Below the pieces are notes generated by a model, which searched no databases, was not told where the DNA came from, and saw nothing but the letters and a program-made list of their open reading frames with translations. Made by a program: the position numbers and the translations under genes. 64,000 nucleotides of DNA from Circinella umbellata (taxonomy: Eukaryota > Mucoromycota > Mucoromycetes > Mucorales > Lichtheimiaceae). This document shows, piece after piece, positions 1 through 11,286 of this stretch. The stretch's first letter is position 1. Every line of letters begins with the position of its first letter. The DNA is taken from assembly GCA_025093555.1 (NCBI GenBank), contig JAIWNF010000044.1, forward strand, positions 124,001-188,000, given 5' to 3'.

Positions 1-1906
1 CAAGAGCATGCAAACTCGACATGATATCACCCATGACGCATGTTGTGTAGATGGTGCGTTACAGAATCGAGCTACTAGTTTAAAAATTAAAAAAAAAAAT
101 GACCCGATAGAAAAAAGAGAACCGGTCTATGCGCATAATGTATCACATATTAATACAACTATAATGAAATTTATAAAAAGAAAGTTCATTTATTACTTTT
201 ATTACTCCCTTCCCCTATTCTTGTTCATGATATCTATACGATCATCCTCTTATTATATAAATTGATAATGATAATGATAATAATAACAATATACTACTAC
301 TATCTTACACCAGCACCTAGTACAGTACATAGTAATGATACTAATAATAAATAGTAACAATGAGTGTTCAAAGAAGATACTGCTATCTCTGTTTTTCTTT
401 GGGGGAGAGATTTCTTGATTAAAAAAAAGAGGGGGGGACAGAATGAAGCAAACCGATTCTATTTATTCGACCTGTCAGGATATGAACATTTGATTGGGGG
501 CAGTTGTCTTTTAACATTTTAATCCAAACTTGCTGTCTCTCGCCGAGGTTGTTTTGTTTATGTTTTCCCGAGTATTTTACATTACACACCAAGTTGTCCT
601 TTTTATTATTCTTTTTAAACTTAAAAGAAAATACAAAATAGAATGGCACCATTGTGATGTGTAAATAAAATGAAAATTACTTTCAAACATTACTAATAAT
701 AATAAAAAAGGAAAAAACTACGGACTCGCATGATGCATCGTAATTTTCGGCGGGCACATTGTACAGATAACAAAAAAAAAAGCGTGGCACTTTTAAGTGC
801 TTCATATTGATTTTTAATAGCATAGAGGTAGAAACGATAATAATAAGAGATCGTAGCTTTCTTCTTAAAAACTTTCCTACTTTCTTACATTCTAAAAAAA
901 AATCATCACTATCAGTATTTCTTCCCCCCCTCTCCTTCCCCTTGGATCCAATACCACCATATGAAGCCAATAACTTTTTTTAGTTCTCATTGCATATCAT
1001 TGCGATTGCCCTCTTTTTCTTTTCCTTCTTCTTCCCGCTTTCTTTTCTTTTTATATTTTTTTTTCACAGCTCCGTTTTTTATTTTTATTTTCCTTTTTTC
1101 TACTGTCACTTGAAGTATTAGTCTCTTATTGTCATCAATGTTAAATTAATAATTGTGGAATACATGTTACGTGTTTTTAACCGAATATAATATATATCTA
1201 TTAAGTAATAAATTAAAAGAGAGTTCCAGATTATCTTTTTTTTTATTATCTTACTCCTTGAATAATAATAAAAATATTACAACTTTGATCAGGTTTACAT
1301 ATCAGAAAAAAACGCGGGTTTCCATAGTTTTATACAAACCCCCTTTCTTGGTTTTTTCAACTACCCCAAAGAACTTCGTTCATCAACACATATACATATA
1401 TATATATACATATGTATACAACCCCCTCACATTCCTATCGATTCATTTTACACCAGAGAAAAGAATATATACATGTGTATATTCACACTCGCTCACATAT
1501 ATACACATACACATACATATTATAACAAGAACAAAAAAAAATAAACTCCACCATATACATTTTGTTACTATAACTAACTCATTCATTTTCTTTTTTATTA
1601 TCAAAACATGTAAAAAAAGTCAGCTATATATAAACATATATAGTCATCTCTTCCTTTCTTTCTTTTTTTTTTTTCTTTCTCTTCTTTTGTACCATCGGTT
1701 CATTTTTTTTTTCTTTATTTTTTTTTTTCAATTTTATTTTATTCTTGCTCGTATTAAATCTATATACACAGTGTACAAATATATATATAAATATAAACAA
1801 AAAAACTCAATTCTTTATTAAACGAGCGATATATAAAGAGAGAAGAAAAAATATTTCCTTAAGCCTCATTTTTATTATCATTGGAATCCTTTTACTCTTT
1901 TTTTTT
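1..1906. other. Non-coding flank and promoter/leader region of the homeobox gene
   Basis: No open frame here has protein-like composition. The longest, about 1153-1821 on the plus strand, is a translation of T-rich, A-rich and TA-repeat DNA and reads as low-complexity Phe/Ile/Tyr. There is a short TAA/TGA-rich trinucleotide run near 262-290 and long pyrimidine tracts at about 1010-1110 and 1640-1740, of the kind often seen upstream of fungal start sites. I see no TATA box that I would commit to. Confidence 0.6.
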
Positions 1907-1936
1907 ATGATCAACAACAATAACAATATACAATAA
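1907..1936 (+). promoter_or_regulatory. Short upstream ORF just before the homeobox start
   Basis: ATG at 1907 opens a 9-codon Asn-rich frame (MINNNNNIQ) that stops at 1936, six bases before the ATG of the homeobox gene at 1943. If transcription starts upstream of 1907, scanning ribosomes would meet this AUG first and would have to reinitiate or leak past it. Whether it lies in the mature mRNA is not known from sequence. Confidence 0.4.
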
Positions 1937-1942
1937 TTTAAT

Positions 1943-3438
1943 ATGCTCTCAACAACTACTATTAACCACAATAACAATAACGGATTTGTCGATGGTATGG
2001 AGCCATCATTACATCATCCCCTGACATCTTCTTGCGATGAACAATTATTATTAGAACAGCAACAATATACACCCCCATTACCCTCTGCGTGTTACTGTGC
2101 AGGTTGTTATTCATCTTCATCGTCGACTTCATCTGTTCAAGGTGACAACTGTCCTATGATGGATAATGTTCCTGTAGGAGCAAGAGGAATTGATGGAATG
2201 TCAGACACACCAACTACGACAACAGAAGGTTGGTTCTTGGCTCCTAACCCCGTGTCTTCTGGATATAGCAATGCGTGTTCAGGGTCTTTCATTGACCCTG
2301 CTTACAACATGGCCAATGCAAAAATCAGTAATCATCCGCAGCTTCATCAACAACAACTACCAGGCCCACCAGTTCAAGTTGTATGCGATTGTTGTTATCC
2401 ACCTACTGCCATGACAACCGAAGAATTTAAACCAGCATTCTATAATCCATTCGAAGTTAAACATCGTCGACGAACATCACGCGCTCAATTTAAAGTCTTG
2501 GAAAAAACATTTCACGAAAACCCGAAACCCAATGCTCACAAACGTCGCTCACTTGCACAAAAGCTTGGTATGACACCAAGAGGTGTTCAGGTCTGGTTTC
2601 AAAATCGACGCGCCAAAGCAAAAGCACAACAACGTCGTGAACAGCAGCAGAGTCAACAACAACAAATGACACCATCTACAGCATTATCACCATCAAGTAC
2701 TGTACCTATCGTGGATCTAGCAACCATTCCATCAGCTCCGCCTATGCAACGACAGCATAGTAATGCATCTTCATCGTATAGCGTTGAACAATTGACAACT
2801 CCTATTACACCCATAGATATGTTCTCATTTTTTGATCAACATCAACAACATCAGCAACTTGAAGAAGAAGAAAATGCTATTGTGGCAGGAAAATGGGACC
2901 TTGTACCTGGATTAATGTATAGTAATAACACTACAACTTCGGAAGCAGAGCTTCACAACAAGGAACATCATTCCCAGCCCATGGTTACACTGGATCGCGT
3001 GACGGAGACTGACACCACAACCGCGGCAGATTTTGCAGCGCTATTTGATCCATATAACTTCGATGACCTTAAGCGGACCTCATATAATATTACACAACAC
3101 CAGCAACCACACCAACAGTTATTGTCGATGACGACGATCGCGTCAACCCAGCAACAACAACAACAACAATCAGAGTTTAGTGAGGTAAAAAACAAACGCC
3201 AAAAAAAAAATACACTCTGCTGAGTACAATTTTATTATTTTGCTAGTTGAAAGATATGCACTGTAGCAATGTGTTACTTTTTTTTACGTTTGCAGATCCT
3301 CGTTTCTAACTGACAGATTGGTTACATTTGTTTTACATACTTATTTAGGCCACGAGGAGACTGTCGGAACCCATCTATAGCAATGCCGATCTTAACCTGA
3401 ATTGGATGACTCCACCTAATATTTACAACTTACAATGA
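1943..3438 (+). CDS. Homeodomain transcription factor
   Basis: Nuclear DNA-binding regulator; targets unknown. Exon 1 is 1943-3184, the intron is 3185-3348 (GTAAAA...TTTAG, with a CTAAC branch-like site near 3306), and exon 2 is 3349-3438, giving about 443 residues. The homeodomain lies at about residues 174-233, opens with an RRRTSRAQF N-terminal arm and ends with the helix-3 signature VQVWFQNRRAKAK. The KPNAHKRRSLAQKLGMTPR stretch before it resembles ascomycete Phx1/Yox1-type homeodomains. The rest is disordered and rich in Gln, Ser and Thr, with two Cys-pair patches before the homeodomain (YCAGCY and VCDCCY). Without splicing, the exon 1 frame would end with a short Lys/Arg tail; the spliced form ends NIYNLQ. 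The family is certain; orthology and exon 2 are likely rather than proven. Confidence 0.9.
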
Positions 3439-4244
3439 ATTTGCATAAAACATACTCATATTTTTATTTCTACTTTATTTTTTTCATAACATAACATCAT
3501 CTTCACAACTTTTCATACTTTTTTATGCCTATTCTTTCTTCTATTATTACCACGTATCTCTTTTTTGTCCATTTACTATACACGTTTTTCCCCATTAATA
3601 TTATGCTTTTCAACTTTTTATTTATTTATTTCACTCTCTTTTTCTTGCATCGCCATCACTGACACAAATGCATATACATACATTCGATTATTATTATGTC
3701 TTTTTTTGATCTTTTTTTATATGCTCTCATATATATCATCATTTTCTATCCATTGTCCCCTCTTCCTCCCTTTTTTTTTATTATTATCCACATCTTTTAA
3801 TTTTACAATCGGCCGGTCAGATCAACGCACATCTACAACAAAAGAAAAAATATTTTTTTTTACTCTCTATTTTTATACATACTTTATTTATTTATGCTAT
3901 TTTACATAGTTTTTTCTTGTAAAAAAAAAATTTTATGTACATATTTCTTTAATACTAATGGTTTTTTTATACAGCGCCTCCTCCCTTTCTCCCTTGACAC
4001 CCTCTCTTTATATATCTCCTCCCACCCCCTCCCCCTTCAAAAACGTTTTAATTATTATGTAATGCACCAAAATTTCTTTTGATATGGAGACATCTAATAC
4101 ATTTTTTTATCCCTTTCTTCTTCTTAGTAAACAAATTACATTAATCATATTATAATTATTGTTTTTTTTTACTTTAAAAAAAAAAGAAAGTACTATTATT
4201 ATTATTATTATTGTAAACAGTATTACTATTAATAATACTTTGCT
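3439..4244. other. Intergenic, convergent gene ends
   Basis: This lies between the 3' ends of the homeobox gene and the minus-strand ZMAT2/Snu23 gene. It is pyrimidine-rich with long T runs and an ATT trinucleotide run at about 4194-4213. Open frames here are low-complexity Phe/Ser/Leu translations, and I see no gene. Confidence 0.6.
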
Positions 4245-5182
4245 TTATTCTGCTTTGGATGATCCAAATCCTGAAAATCCCATCAATTTTGCCATTTCAT
4301 CTTCTTGACCTTCATCTTCAGTATCATTGGATGATTTATGTTTTTTCTTTTTAGCTTCTTTCTTTTGTCGTTTTCGTTCTTTTCTTTGTTTTCGTTCTTC
4401 TTCTTCTTGTTGTTTTAACGCTGCCACTCGAGAATCCAGATCTAATAAACAGTAATAATAATTGTAGAATAAGTTAAATGATCTTTTTTTTTTCTTAAAA
4501 TCCAAACACACATATAAAACAAAGATACATATTTCATACCATATTCTTCTTCTTCTGGAGCATCCTTTTTTCGTTTTAACATAGCTAATCGATCTTTCAC
4601 AGAACTAACGGATGCTCGTTCAACTTTTAACTGTACACCTACATTCTGTTGATCTAAATCCAAATGCAAATCAATAACATGTTTACTATTTCCCGGGAAG
4701 AGTAAAAAAATAAAAGCTTACGTTTTCGACCATTAATGTGATCCAAATAATTTACACTGTCTTTAACAACGATATCACAAGCTTTACAATAAAAGCCAGG
4801 TTGTCTTGAAGCTTCACTTGATGCACCCCCTTGAACCACTTGAATCTTGCCAAGATTGGTATCCAGTTGTATTTTATTTTCACGCATCTTCATTAATTCC
4901 TTTGGTTGATCTAATTCTTCATCTTTTTTAGGTTTGATAGCGGATAATCCACGTCGTTTTCGATCTTCATTTTTATCTTTTAATCGATCTCTTTCTTCTC
5001 GTGCTCTTGCTTTTTCTGTATATTCTGATCGATCCCATGTTCGTCGAAAATCTGTATCACCCTATTTTTAGTTTGTTATTAATATTTAATTCAGAAGAAA
5101 TTTATTTATTCTTCGTTGCATTAATTTAAAACCGGGATCATTTTATATAACTTACTGCTTTACCAGCACCATATGCACTCAT
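4245..5182 (-). CDS. SNU23: Spliceosomal U4/U6.U5 tri-snRNP zinc-finger protein (ZMAT2/Snu23)
   Basis: Component of the precatalytic spliceosome (tri-snRNP/B complex). There are four exons on the minus strand: 5182-5156, 5061-4722, 4653-4540 and 4441-4245, with donors GTAAGT, GTAAGC and GTATGA; all junctions keep frame. The protein is about 225 residues. It starts MSAYGAGKA, then has a charged helical segment (DFRRTWDRSEYTEKA), a matrin-type C2H2 finger (FYCKACDIVVKDSVNYLDHI followed by NGRKHQQNVG, whose His is split across the exon 2/3 junction), and a Lys/Glu-rich tail. The second zinc His (the KHQ motif) is restored only by splicing, which supports the model. The finger and the DxRSxxDRLAxLK-like region match the ZMAT2/Snu23 family. 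The C-terminal KLMGFSGFGSSK motif is also family-typical. Confidence 0.93.
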
Positions 5183-5341
5183 TGTTATGGTATAATAATA
5201 ATGTTTATGTGTTCAGAAGAAGAGAAAAAAAAGTAATATGATTCTGAGTTAAATTGCGTCGTTGAATTTTCCACAAAGCATGAAATAGAAGTTGTTGCTG
5301 GGTTACCATAACACTACATGTCTCAATTTTTGTAGCCCACC

Positions 5342-6552
5342 CGAAGATAAGGTCGAAATTGAAACTGATGATGACTTGCAGACTCTTAACATGTATCAAG
5401 AAATGAAGGAAAAAATCACTTCAGCATACATCTCATGTCAAAATAATCAACAATGTCAAGACTTAATTGGAGCCATGAATTCTGCCTTGAAGAAATTTTT
5501 GCCTGTAAAAATTAAAGGACGTTCACCAAAAAAAGCGATTGGTTCGAGAATTCCATCAAGTTGGGAAAACTCAGAAAAAGAAGCAGAAAGTGGAAGACAA
5601 AAAAGAAACGAAGCAATTATCCCTCTCAAACGAGCCTTTGGTTCCCCATCGTAACAAACGATTCAAAAACAATGAAAAAAGTGCGCATGACGATCCAAAG
5701 GAAACAAGGAACAAGAGTACATAAATAACTATGTAAGATATATATATATATATACCTATTGACAATTAACTAATAATATACAGGGTATAACTATATTTCA
5801 AATTTGTATATAATTATTCATCCAGACATTCCAGCAGAGAACACAATAGAAGAAATCAAAATTGTGGATGATGGTTGGTATGGCTTTAGGAATTTGGCGT
5901 ATATTGTATATACAGATCAAGAAAGTACTTAGATGTTAAAGAGAAAATGTCAAAGATAATCGAGATGTCTGCATTGAGTATATTTGTAGTGGACATCGTG
6001 TTTTATAGGACGCACTGATTCAAAGAATGGCATATGGCGTTGCACCACAATTACGAACTCGTTCTGCTTGCTGCAAAGAATACTGGTTTGATCTAGCTTT
6101 TGATATACAAGTTGCAGCGTATACTTTCAATTTACCTTTAGCCAGTTATTCTGATTCAATTCATGAATCAGAATTATACCTACCATATGACATACCTGCT
6201 CGACAGCCGCTACCGAAATAATATATTTCGTTCATGGAAACCACTTTCAAACCATTAGAAGAAAAAGAGCTCCAAGGATGACTTGGCCTCCTGTTTCGCC
6301 CAAATCACTGACTATCTGAGAATATCGCGGTAGGGATCCAAAACGTTACAAGAATGCATGGAAGTATATCCATAGAAAAAAGTATCCTATAGTTCAAAAC
6401 AATCCCAATGAAACTGGAAAAATTCCGTTTAAAGTAGAAGGTGATGGTGGGAAACCACAAATGAAAAAGATAAATTTCATGAATTAAATGAATTACTTGC
6501 AGTAGCCGATGCTATTAAGCTAGAACCAGAAGGTGCATCATATTATAATTAA
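5342..6552 (+). pseudogene. Decayed transposon protein with OTU-type protease domain (Mutator-like element relic)
   Basis: Fragments of one protein lie in shifting plus-strand frames. 5342-5654 reads PPEDKVEIETDDDLQTLNMY and then KGRSPKKAIGSRIPSSWE, a Lys/Arg/Pro-rich linker like that found after the transposase core of Mutator/MULE-type proteins. A frame change near 5640 leads to RNKRFKNNEK. 5822-5930 gives PDIPAENTIEEIKIVDDG then WYGFRNLAYIV, which matches the DGxCGFRAxA catalytic block of OTU cysteine proteases but has Tyr where the Cys should be. 6027-6220 gives EYWFDLAFDIQVAAYTFNLP, the second half of such an OTU domain. 6380-6552 holds further fragments ending HELNELLAVADAIKLEP. There are several stops and frame changes, so it is not functional. 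The family call rests on motif pattern and is moderately sure. Confidence 0.6.
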
Positions 6553-6587
6553 TATTAGAGTACATAGGAAAATAACAAAAAAAAATT

Positions 6588-7465
6588 ATGTTAAAAAAAA
6601 TTCTAATTTATAATGATTTGCTCCAAATATCATTAGCTTTAAATACATGTCCATATTGTGGAACATCACTTAGTGACCTTATACCGAACTCCATTAAAAA
6701 GATGTATGATCAATACATTCTGCAGAACGAGCAATTTAAAAAAAACCATCGAAAAAATAGAGAGAAAAAAATTAAACAAGGTTCTACTTCTCTTCGAACA
6801 CTTCGTGAAAGAACTCCTGAACGAAAGGCGGCTTTTAAAGAACAACTAGAGTTTTGTCGATTCCATAAAATTGAACTCATATATAAACAAGAAGATATAA
6901 AAAAAGGTTATTCTACCGAGATAAGCTTAAGTCACTTCCTGGCCAAATCCTATCACATCTCGACACATTGGTTAAAATTGTCAGGGGCTTATTGGATAGC
7001 TCGTTTCGTGTGCATAAAGAAGCATTTGTGCAAGAAAATCAAAGAGTCATAAAAAGATCTTTATTTGCAAGAATGTCTCATCGTGTGGAGTTTTATACGG
7101 TAATTATAATATTAACTGTTTGTTTTCTTTCCTGATTTAGGGATATAAATACACTAATGGTATACTACCTGTCTAACATTATAGAGCGGATATTATGGCG
7201 TAAGAGGGAAAGCGATCATAGTAAGTGTTTTACAACATGAGTTGCTTCATAAATCAAGAATTACAAGAAGCGATACACACCCGTTGGATGAACGAACATT
7301 TATTCAGACCATCCTTGTACGGAGCGCAGCATTCTTTTAATCCAAGAAGATTTAAGTATGCCATCATATAAGGATTCATTCAACATTTTGACGAGCAGCC
7401 ATGAATATGGTTTACACATCTATCCGGATCCTGTAGAAGAAGACTATAATGATCAAATAGTATGA
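6588..7465 (+). pseudogene. RTC4-like domain protein, frameshifted pseudogene
   Basis: The start at 6588 gives a frame to about 6910 containing a CPYCGTSL metal-site-like motif and then FKEQLEFCRFHKIELIY, typical of the RTC4-like domain (named after yeast Rtc4, restriction of telomere capping). The match then jumps one frame near 6905-6912 and continues as DKLKSLPGQILSHLDTLVKI and SSFRVHKEAFVQENQRVIK. A probable intron starts at about 7100 (GTAATT). After about 7184 the frame reads GYYGVRGKAIIVSVLQHEL, the YYGxRG block of the family, then hits a stop after AAFF. One base out of frame it carries on as LIQEDLSMPSYKDSFNILTS to the stop at 7465. Two independent frameshifts mean a dead copy. It probably came with the neighbouring mobile-element remains. 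Confidence 0.6.
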
Positions 7466-8227
7466 TGATCACTATAGTCTATACGTAATTCTTCTTTATC
7501 TCTGTCTCCACTTTCTTTCTTTTCTGAATTTTATTTACTTTCCACTATACAGTATTTGCATCTTTATCTTATTATACAGTACCTAAAGATACTCCTTTTT
7601 TCTCTTCTCTTCACATGCAATAACACTACGTATCAGTAGTAGTGTTAGTGTTTATTATTATTATTGTACACATATTATTATTGTTTCTTTTTATTATCAT
7701 ATGCTCTCCCATAATTTGATTGTACTTCGCTTTTGCACTTTTCCACAAAAGCTATTGAATGTTTTTACCATTAGTAATCAATATAAATGCTCCCCGTTTT
7801 TTCAGTTCTATTTTTACTTAATTTTATTCTGTTGTCTTTGATTAAATAAATTATCTTTCATAAATAAATCTTTAGTTCATTTCCCTGATATATTTTATTA
7901 AGACTTTTTACTTTTCATGAATTCAGACGTAAAATTCCTGAATATAAGAACTGCCATATACCATTATCTATAACTATTTAGTCTATTATAGCCTTTATAC
8001 TATTATATTCACATATTCCATATCATTTTATATTATGAAGCTCTTTGTCATAACAACAAACACATCAATATTATCATTAATATTTATATTTGACGTGTTG
8101 TTATTATTATTATTATTATCAAGTATCAAACGGTTTATATCAAAATTATAACCTTTCTCAATATATTTATATTATTACAGAAAAAATGAGAAAAAAGGGT
8201 CGAGTAGTGGATGATAAAAAAAATTAG
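7466..8227. other. Non-coding stretch after the RTC4-like relic
   Basis: AT-rich DNA with T-rich tracts and a short ATT run near 8101-8120. I recognise no coding frame. It may be part of the same decayed element, because the repeat cluster at 8228-8325 follows. Confidence 0.5.
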
Positions 8228-8325
8228 ATGAGGTGAGCTACAAAAAATTGGACCAGGTGGGCTACAAAAGTTACTAAAATACCTGTAGCCCATGTGGTCT
8301 GACTTTGAATTTTTGTAGCCCATGT
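8228..8325. repeat. Cluster of four copies of a terminal-repeat-like motif
   Basis: Two copies read GGTGAGCTACAAAA (from 8232) and GGTGGGCTACAAAAGTT (8257-8273). Two more in the opposite orientation read CCTGTAGCCCATG (8282-8294) and AATTTTTGTAGCCCATG (from about 8308). A fifth copy, AATTTTTGTAGCCCACC, lies at 5325-5341 just before the OTU/Mutator relic, and matches the complement of the 8257 copy at 16 of 17 bases. The arrangement looks like the ends of one or more DNA transposons. Confidence 0.6.
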
Positions 8326-11230
8326 AATCATTCTCTAACACTATTGCATTGATTATATTATTTAGAAAAGCCTTTTTTTAGAAGATAGTTGTTTATTATG
8401 AATAAAAGAAAAGAACGATAGAGGATTCAGTTATCCTCCATACAGTTCAGAAGCTTTGTAATACGTTCACATTAAATATTACTGTACATCCTTTGTCCAC
8501 ACCGAAAATTATGCAATTTCAAAGACATTTTCACTACATTTTGTCTTTTACTTGGTGTTACATCTGTTTTCTCTTTGGAAAACGAGAAATCTATTACACG
8601 GATTTTAGAGATAGTAAACATTGATAACATGCTTCGGCCTGGGCTATCCAAGAAACGTGTCACATTTAGCACTATTGTCACCTCAATTGTATTTTTATCT
8701 GGTAACGCGTAAAAATATGGTATTTTTGCCAAGTTGTCTTTCAATCTAGAATTTTGGAACATGATATAGTAGAAAGCTGTTTATATTATCACTAGTAGCT
8801 GTTATACATGTTACAGCCATTTTGTTGATCCGCATTATTACTACTCTTGTTGTTGTTGTTATTATTAGCTTTCATCTTTACTGCTGGCAATACCATACTA
8901 CTGTTAAAAAAATTATGAAAAAAAGAAAAATACTAGAACTTGCTAGAACTACTTACAACTAAAATCACATACTAATTATCAGAACTCTTTTAAGAAAGAG
9001 AATTAGTGAAAAATGTATGGCTTCTTATGCATTAATATTTTAAAAAATAGGTTCATTATGTAGTAAATAGAAAGTTTAAAGATTCTTGGATGGTCTAAAA
9101 AAAATGATTGATCCGTTGCGCATTATCTTTTTTTATCGAACTCTGAATACGTGAGATGCGTCAAGTCTTTTAAAAAATAAATGAAGTAGTTATGACAAGC
9201 TGCTTAGCAGCACTACTATGTTATCACAACTACTGTAAATCTATATAAAGACACTATAAATTCAAATTGTGAGCGGATTAATGATAAAAAATATGGATCT
9301 CCGTTTTGCATTCTTTTTGCTACTTGATAATACACTACATATTTTACCATTTTTTTCATTTCACCTGTAGCAGTATCTGTGCGTCATATACACACTGTTT
9401 CATTCCAAATATAGAATTCATACATTAATGCATAGTGATGGTTATTTTCCAGTTATGCTGTATCATGAACGAGGATGATTAAATGGCTTTTGGTTGTTTA
9501 AAAATTAAAGCAATAACTGCGCTTTACTGTTATTTTTCAGCTTATTTCAAAGAATAACAATAATAACTATGACAATATAAATAATTGGAAATGGTGGGAA
9601 AGGAAATGTGGGTTTTTATTTTTTGGTGTTCTTCGAAATAAATTTAAAGTGTTTTTGTCGGGGAACAATTACTCGGGTTATAATATGATAGCACTTTTTA
9701 GTGGTCCATTCTGCCACGCGTAGGGCTGCATTATAATCGTCGTGACATTCTTCAAATTTATGTTCCTTTCAATGAATACTCTTCCATAATATATTCTAAA
9801 CACCAGTATGGATACGTATCGATATTTATACAAGGCTTACGACTTATACAAATACATATCATAGAGTGCTACTTCTCAGAGTTTGATCAACGACCGCTTT
9901 ATTGACCGGGATATCAAAAGAGAGTGACAGAAATTATAATATTTGTACTATTAATATATGTGTCAACACTGAAAGTATAGATGCGTGCCCAATGACTCGA
10001 CTTGGATTTTGCACCCGAAATAGCATATTGTGAATTCTAATAGAATGTACATTATTCAGGGAATCAACATTTCTTCACGAGTATGGAACTAATAAAATGA
10101 TGAGTTATTATTAAGCTCTTGCTATATTAAAATGATCTTTCCTTCGATACATTCGATACATAGTAAGAGAATAATATATTATTATGCCATAGAACATGCA
10201 TGCATATAGGGTTAATCAAGAGTGGGAAGGTTTTATTTCATATACAGTCCAAAATTTATGTTTTGCATTGGCTGAGTGATTGATATTTGCTATCCGCCGT
10301 TTTTTCATTCAGCAGCACCTTAATGGAAACGGTGATGTTTGTTATTGTTATGAGGTTATCATCCTTTTCACGTAATGGAAACTTGGTAATGAAGCAAAGA
10401 CTTCTCCGTTCTGAATAAAGCGCAGTGATGATATTGGTGCGATGAGTAGGTAACCTTTGTTTAGTAGTAACGTGTACTAAAAAAACTGGCCAAGCTTTTT
10501 TTTTTTTAAACTTGGCTCAATGACTAATATGACCAATGCTGGCTTGGTATAGCTCATTTTGATTTTGATCTTTTACGCAGTTGGTACTGAATGTGTCACT
10601 AGATTCCTGCTTGCGAGTGTTTTTCCTATCTGGGTAGCCGATATTTCATCATCTACTCTTACTATAATCTGAGTATCTAAGTATAGTAGTTTAGTAGGGT
10701 ATGCTTGCTTCCATGGAAATAAGTCTGATTCGACGAAACTGGGAGCTTCCCCGATTCGGTATTGACATATCATGAGTTAATTGACAAGTTACATCACTCG
10801 ATTTATTTCTATCTCGGGAATGCTTTTATACACGCGACGAACACATATCATTTATGCAATCTCCAAGGGTTTTTTCATTAAATAAATTATACTAATAACT
10901 TTTGGAATTGTACGTAATACATTATTTAGTAGCAGATCGATTATACACAAAACCCAGCCGACACAATCCTTGTTTTGCATGGACGCTAAATAAAATAAAT
11001 ATAGAATAAATATAGAAGAAGATCAAACTCAACCAAAAAAAAATTCATAATGACGAAATAGTATTAAAAATTTAGCAAACTAAATAATTGCATTAATCTT
11101 TTCATGGACTTTCGGAGCTGTTCTTTCATGAATCAACATAAACGTCATTGTTTTCCTATTTCAGGACCGATCACAATCCCTCTATGCCTAAAACATATAC
11201 CCATGCAAATCAGACACCTCACCATAAAGA
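8326..11230. other. Long intergenic stretch without recognisable genes
   Basis: No frame shows conserved motifs. Two short minus-strand open frames (8472-8762 and 10573-10773) have mixed composition but no family I recognise. The only structure that stands out is the inverted repeat at 9185-9234. The 3' part presumably contains the promoter of the gene at 11287. Confidence 0.5.
9185..9234. repeat. Inverted repeat with nested palindrome
   Basis: AGTAGTTATGACAA at 9185-9198 pairs with the complement of TTATCACAACTACT at 9221-9234 (12 of 14 bases). The loop contains the perfect palindrome GCTGCTTAGCAGC at 9199-9211. It could be a small cruciform-forming element or the remnant of a miniature transposon. 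Confidence 0.45.
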
Positions 11231-11237
11231 TATAAAA
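11231..11237 (+). promoter_or_regulatory. TATA box of the CsbD-like gene
   Basis: TATAAAA occurs 50 bases before the ATG at 11287, in an otherwise A/G-rich leader. The spacing implies a very short 5' leader, as seen in strongly expressed fungal genes. Confidence 0.55.
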
Positions 11238-11286
11238 GAGAGAAAAATATGAAAGAGAAATAGTTATCCTATATATTTTTTCAAAC

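Noticed and set aside
1153..1821. 222-codon open frame on the plus strand upstream of the homeobox gene
   Set aside because: It is a translation of T-runs and TA repeats; composition is low-complexity Phe/Ile/Tyr with no motif.
8472..8762. 96-codon minus-strand open frame
   Set aside because: Mixed composition, but no recognisable domain, no splice partners and no promoter. It could be a relic, but I cannot support it.
10573..10773. 66-codon minus-strand open frame
   Set aside because: Short, isolated and without any motif.
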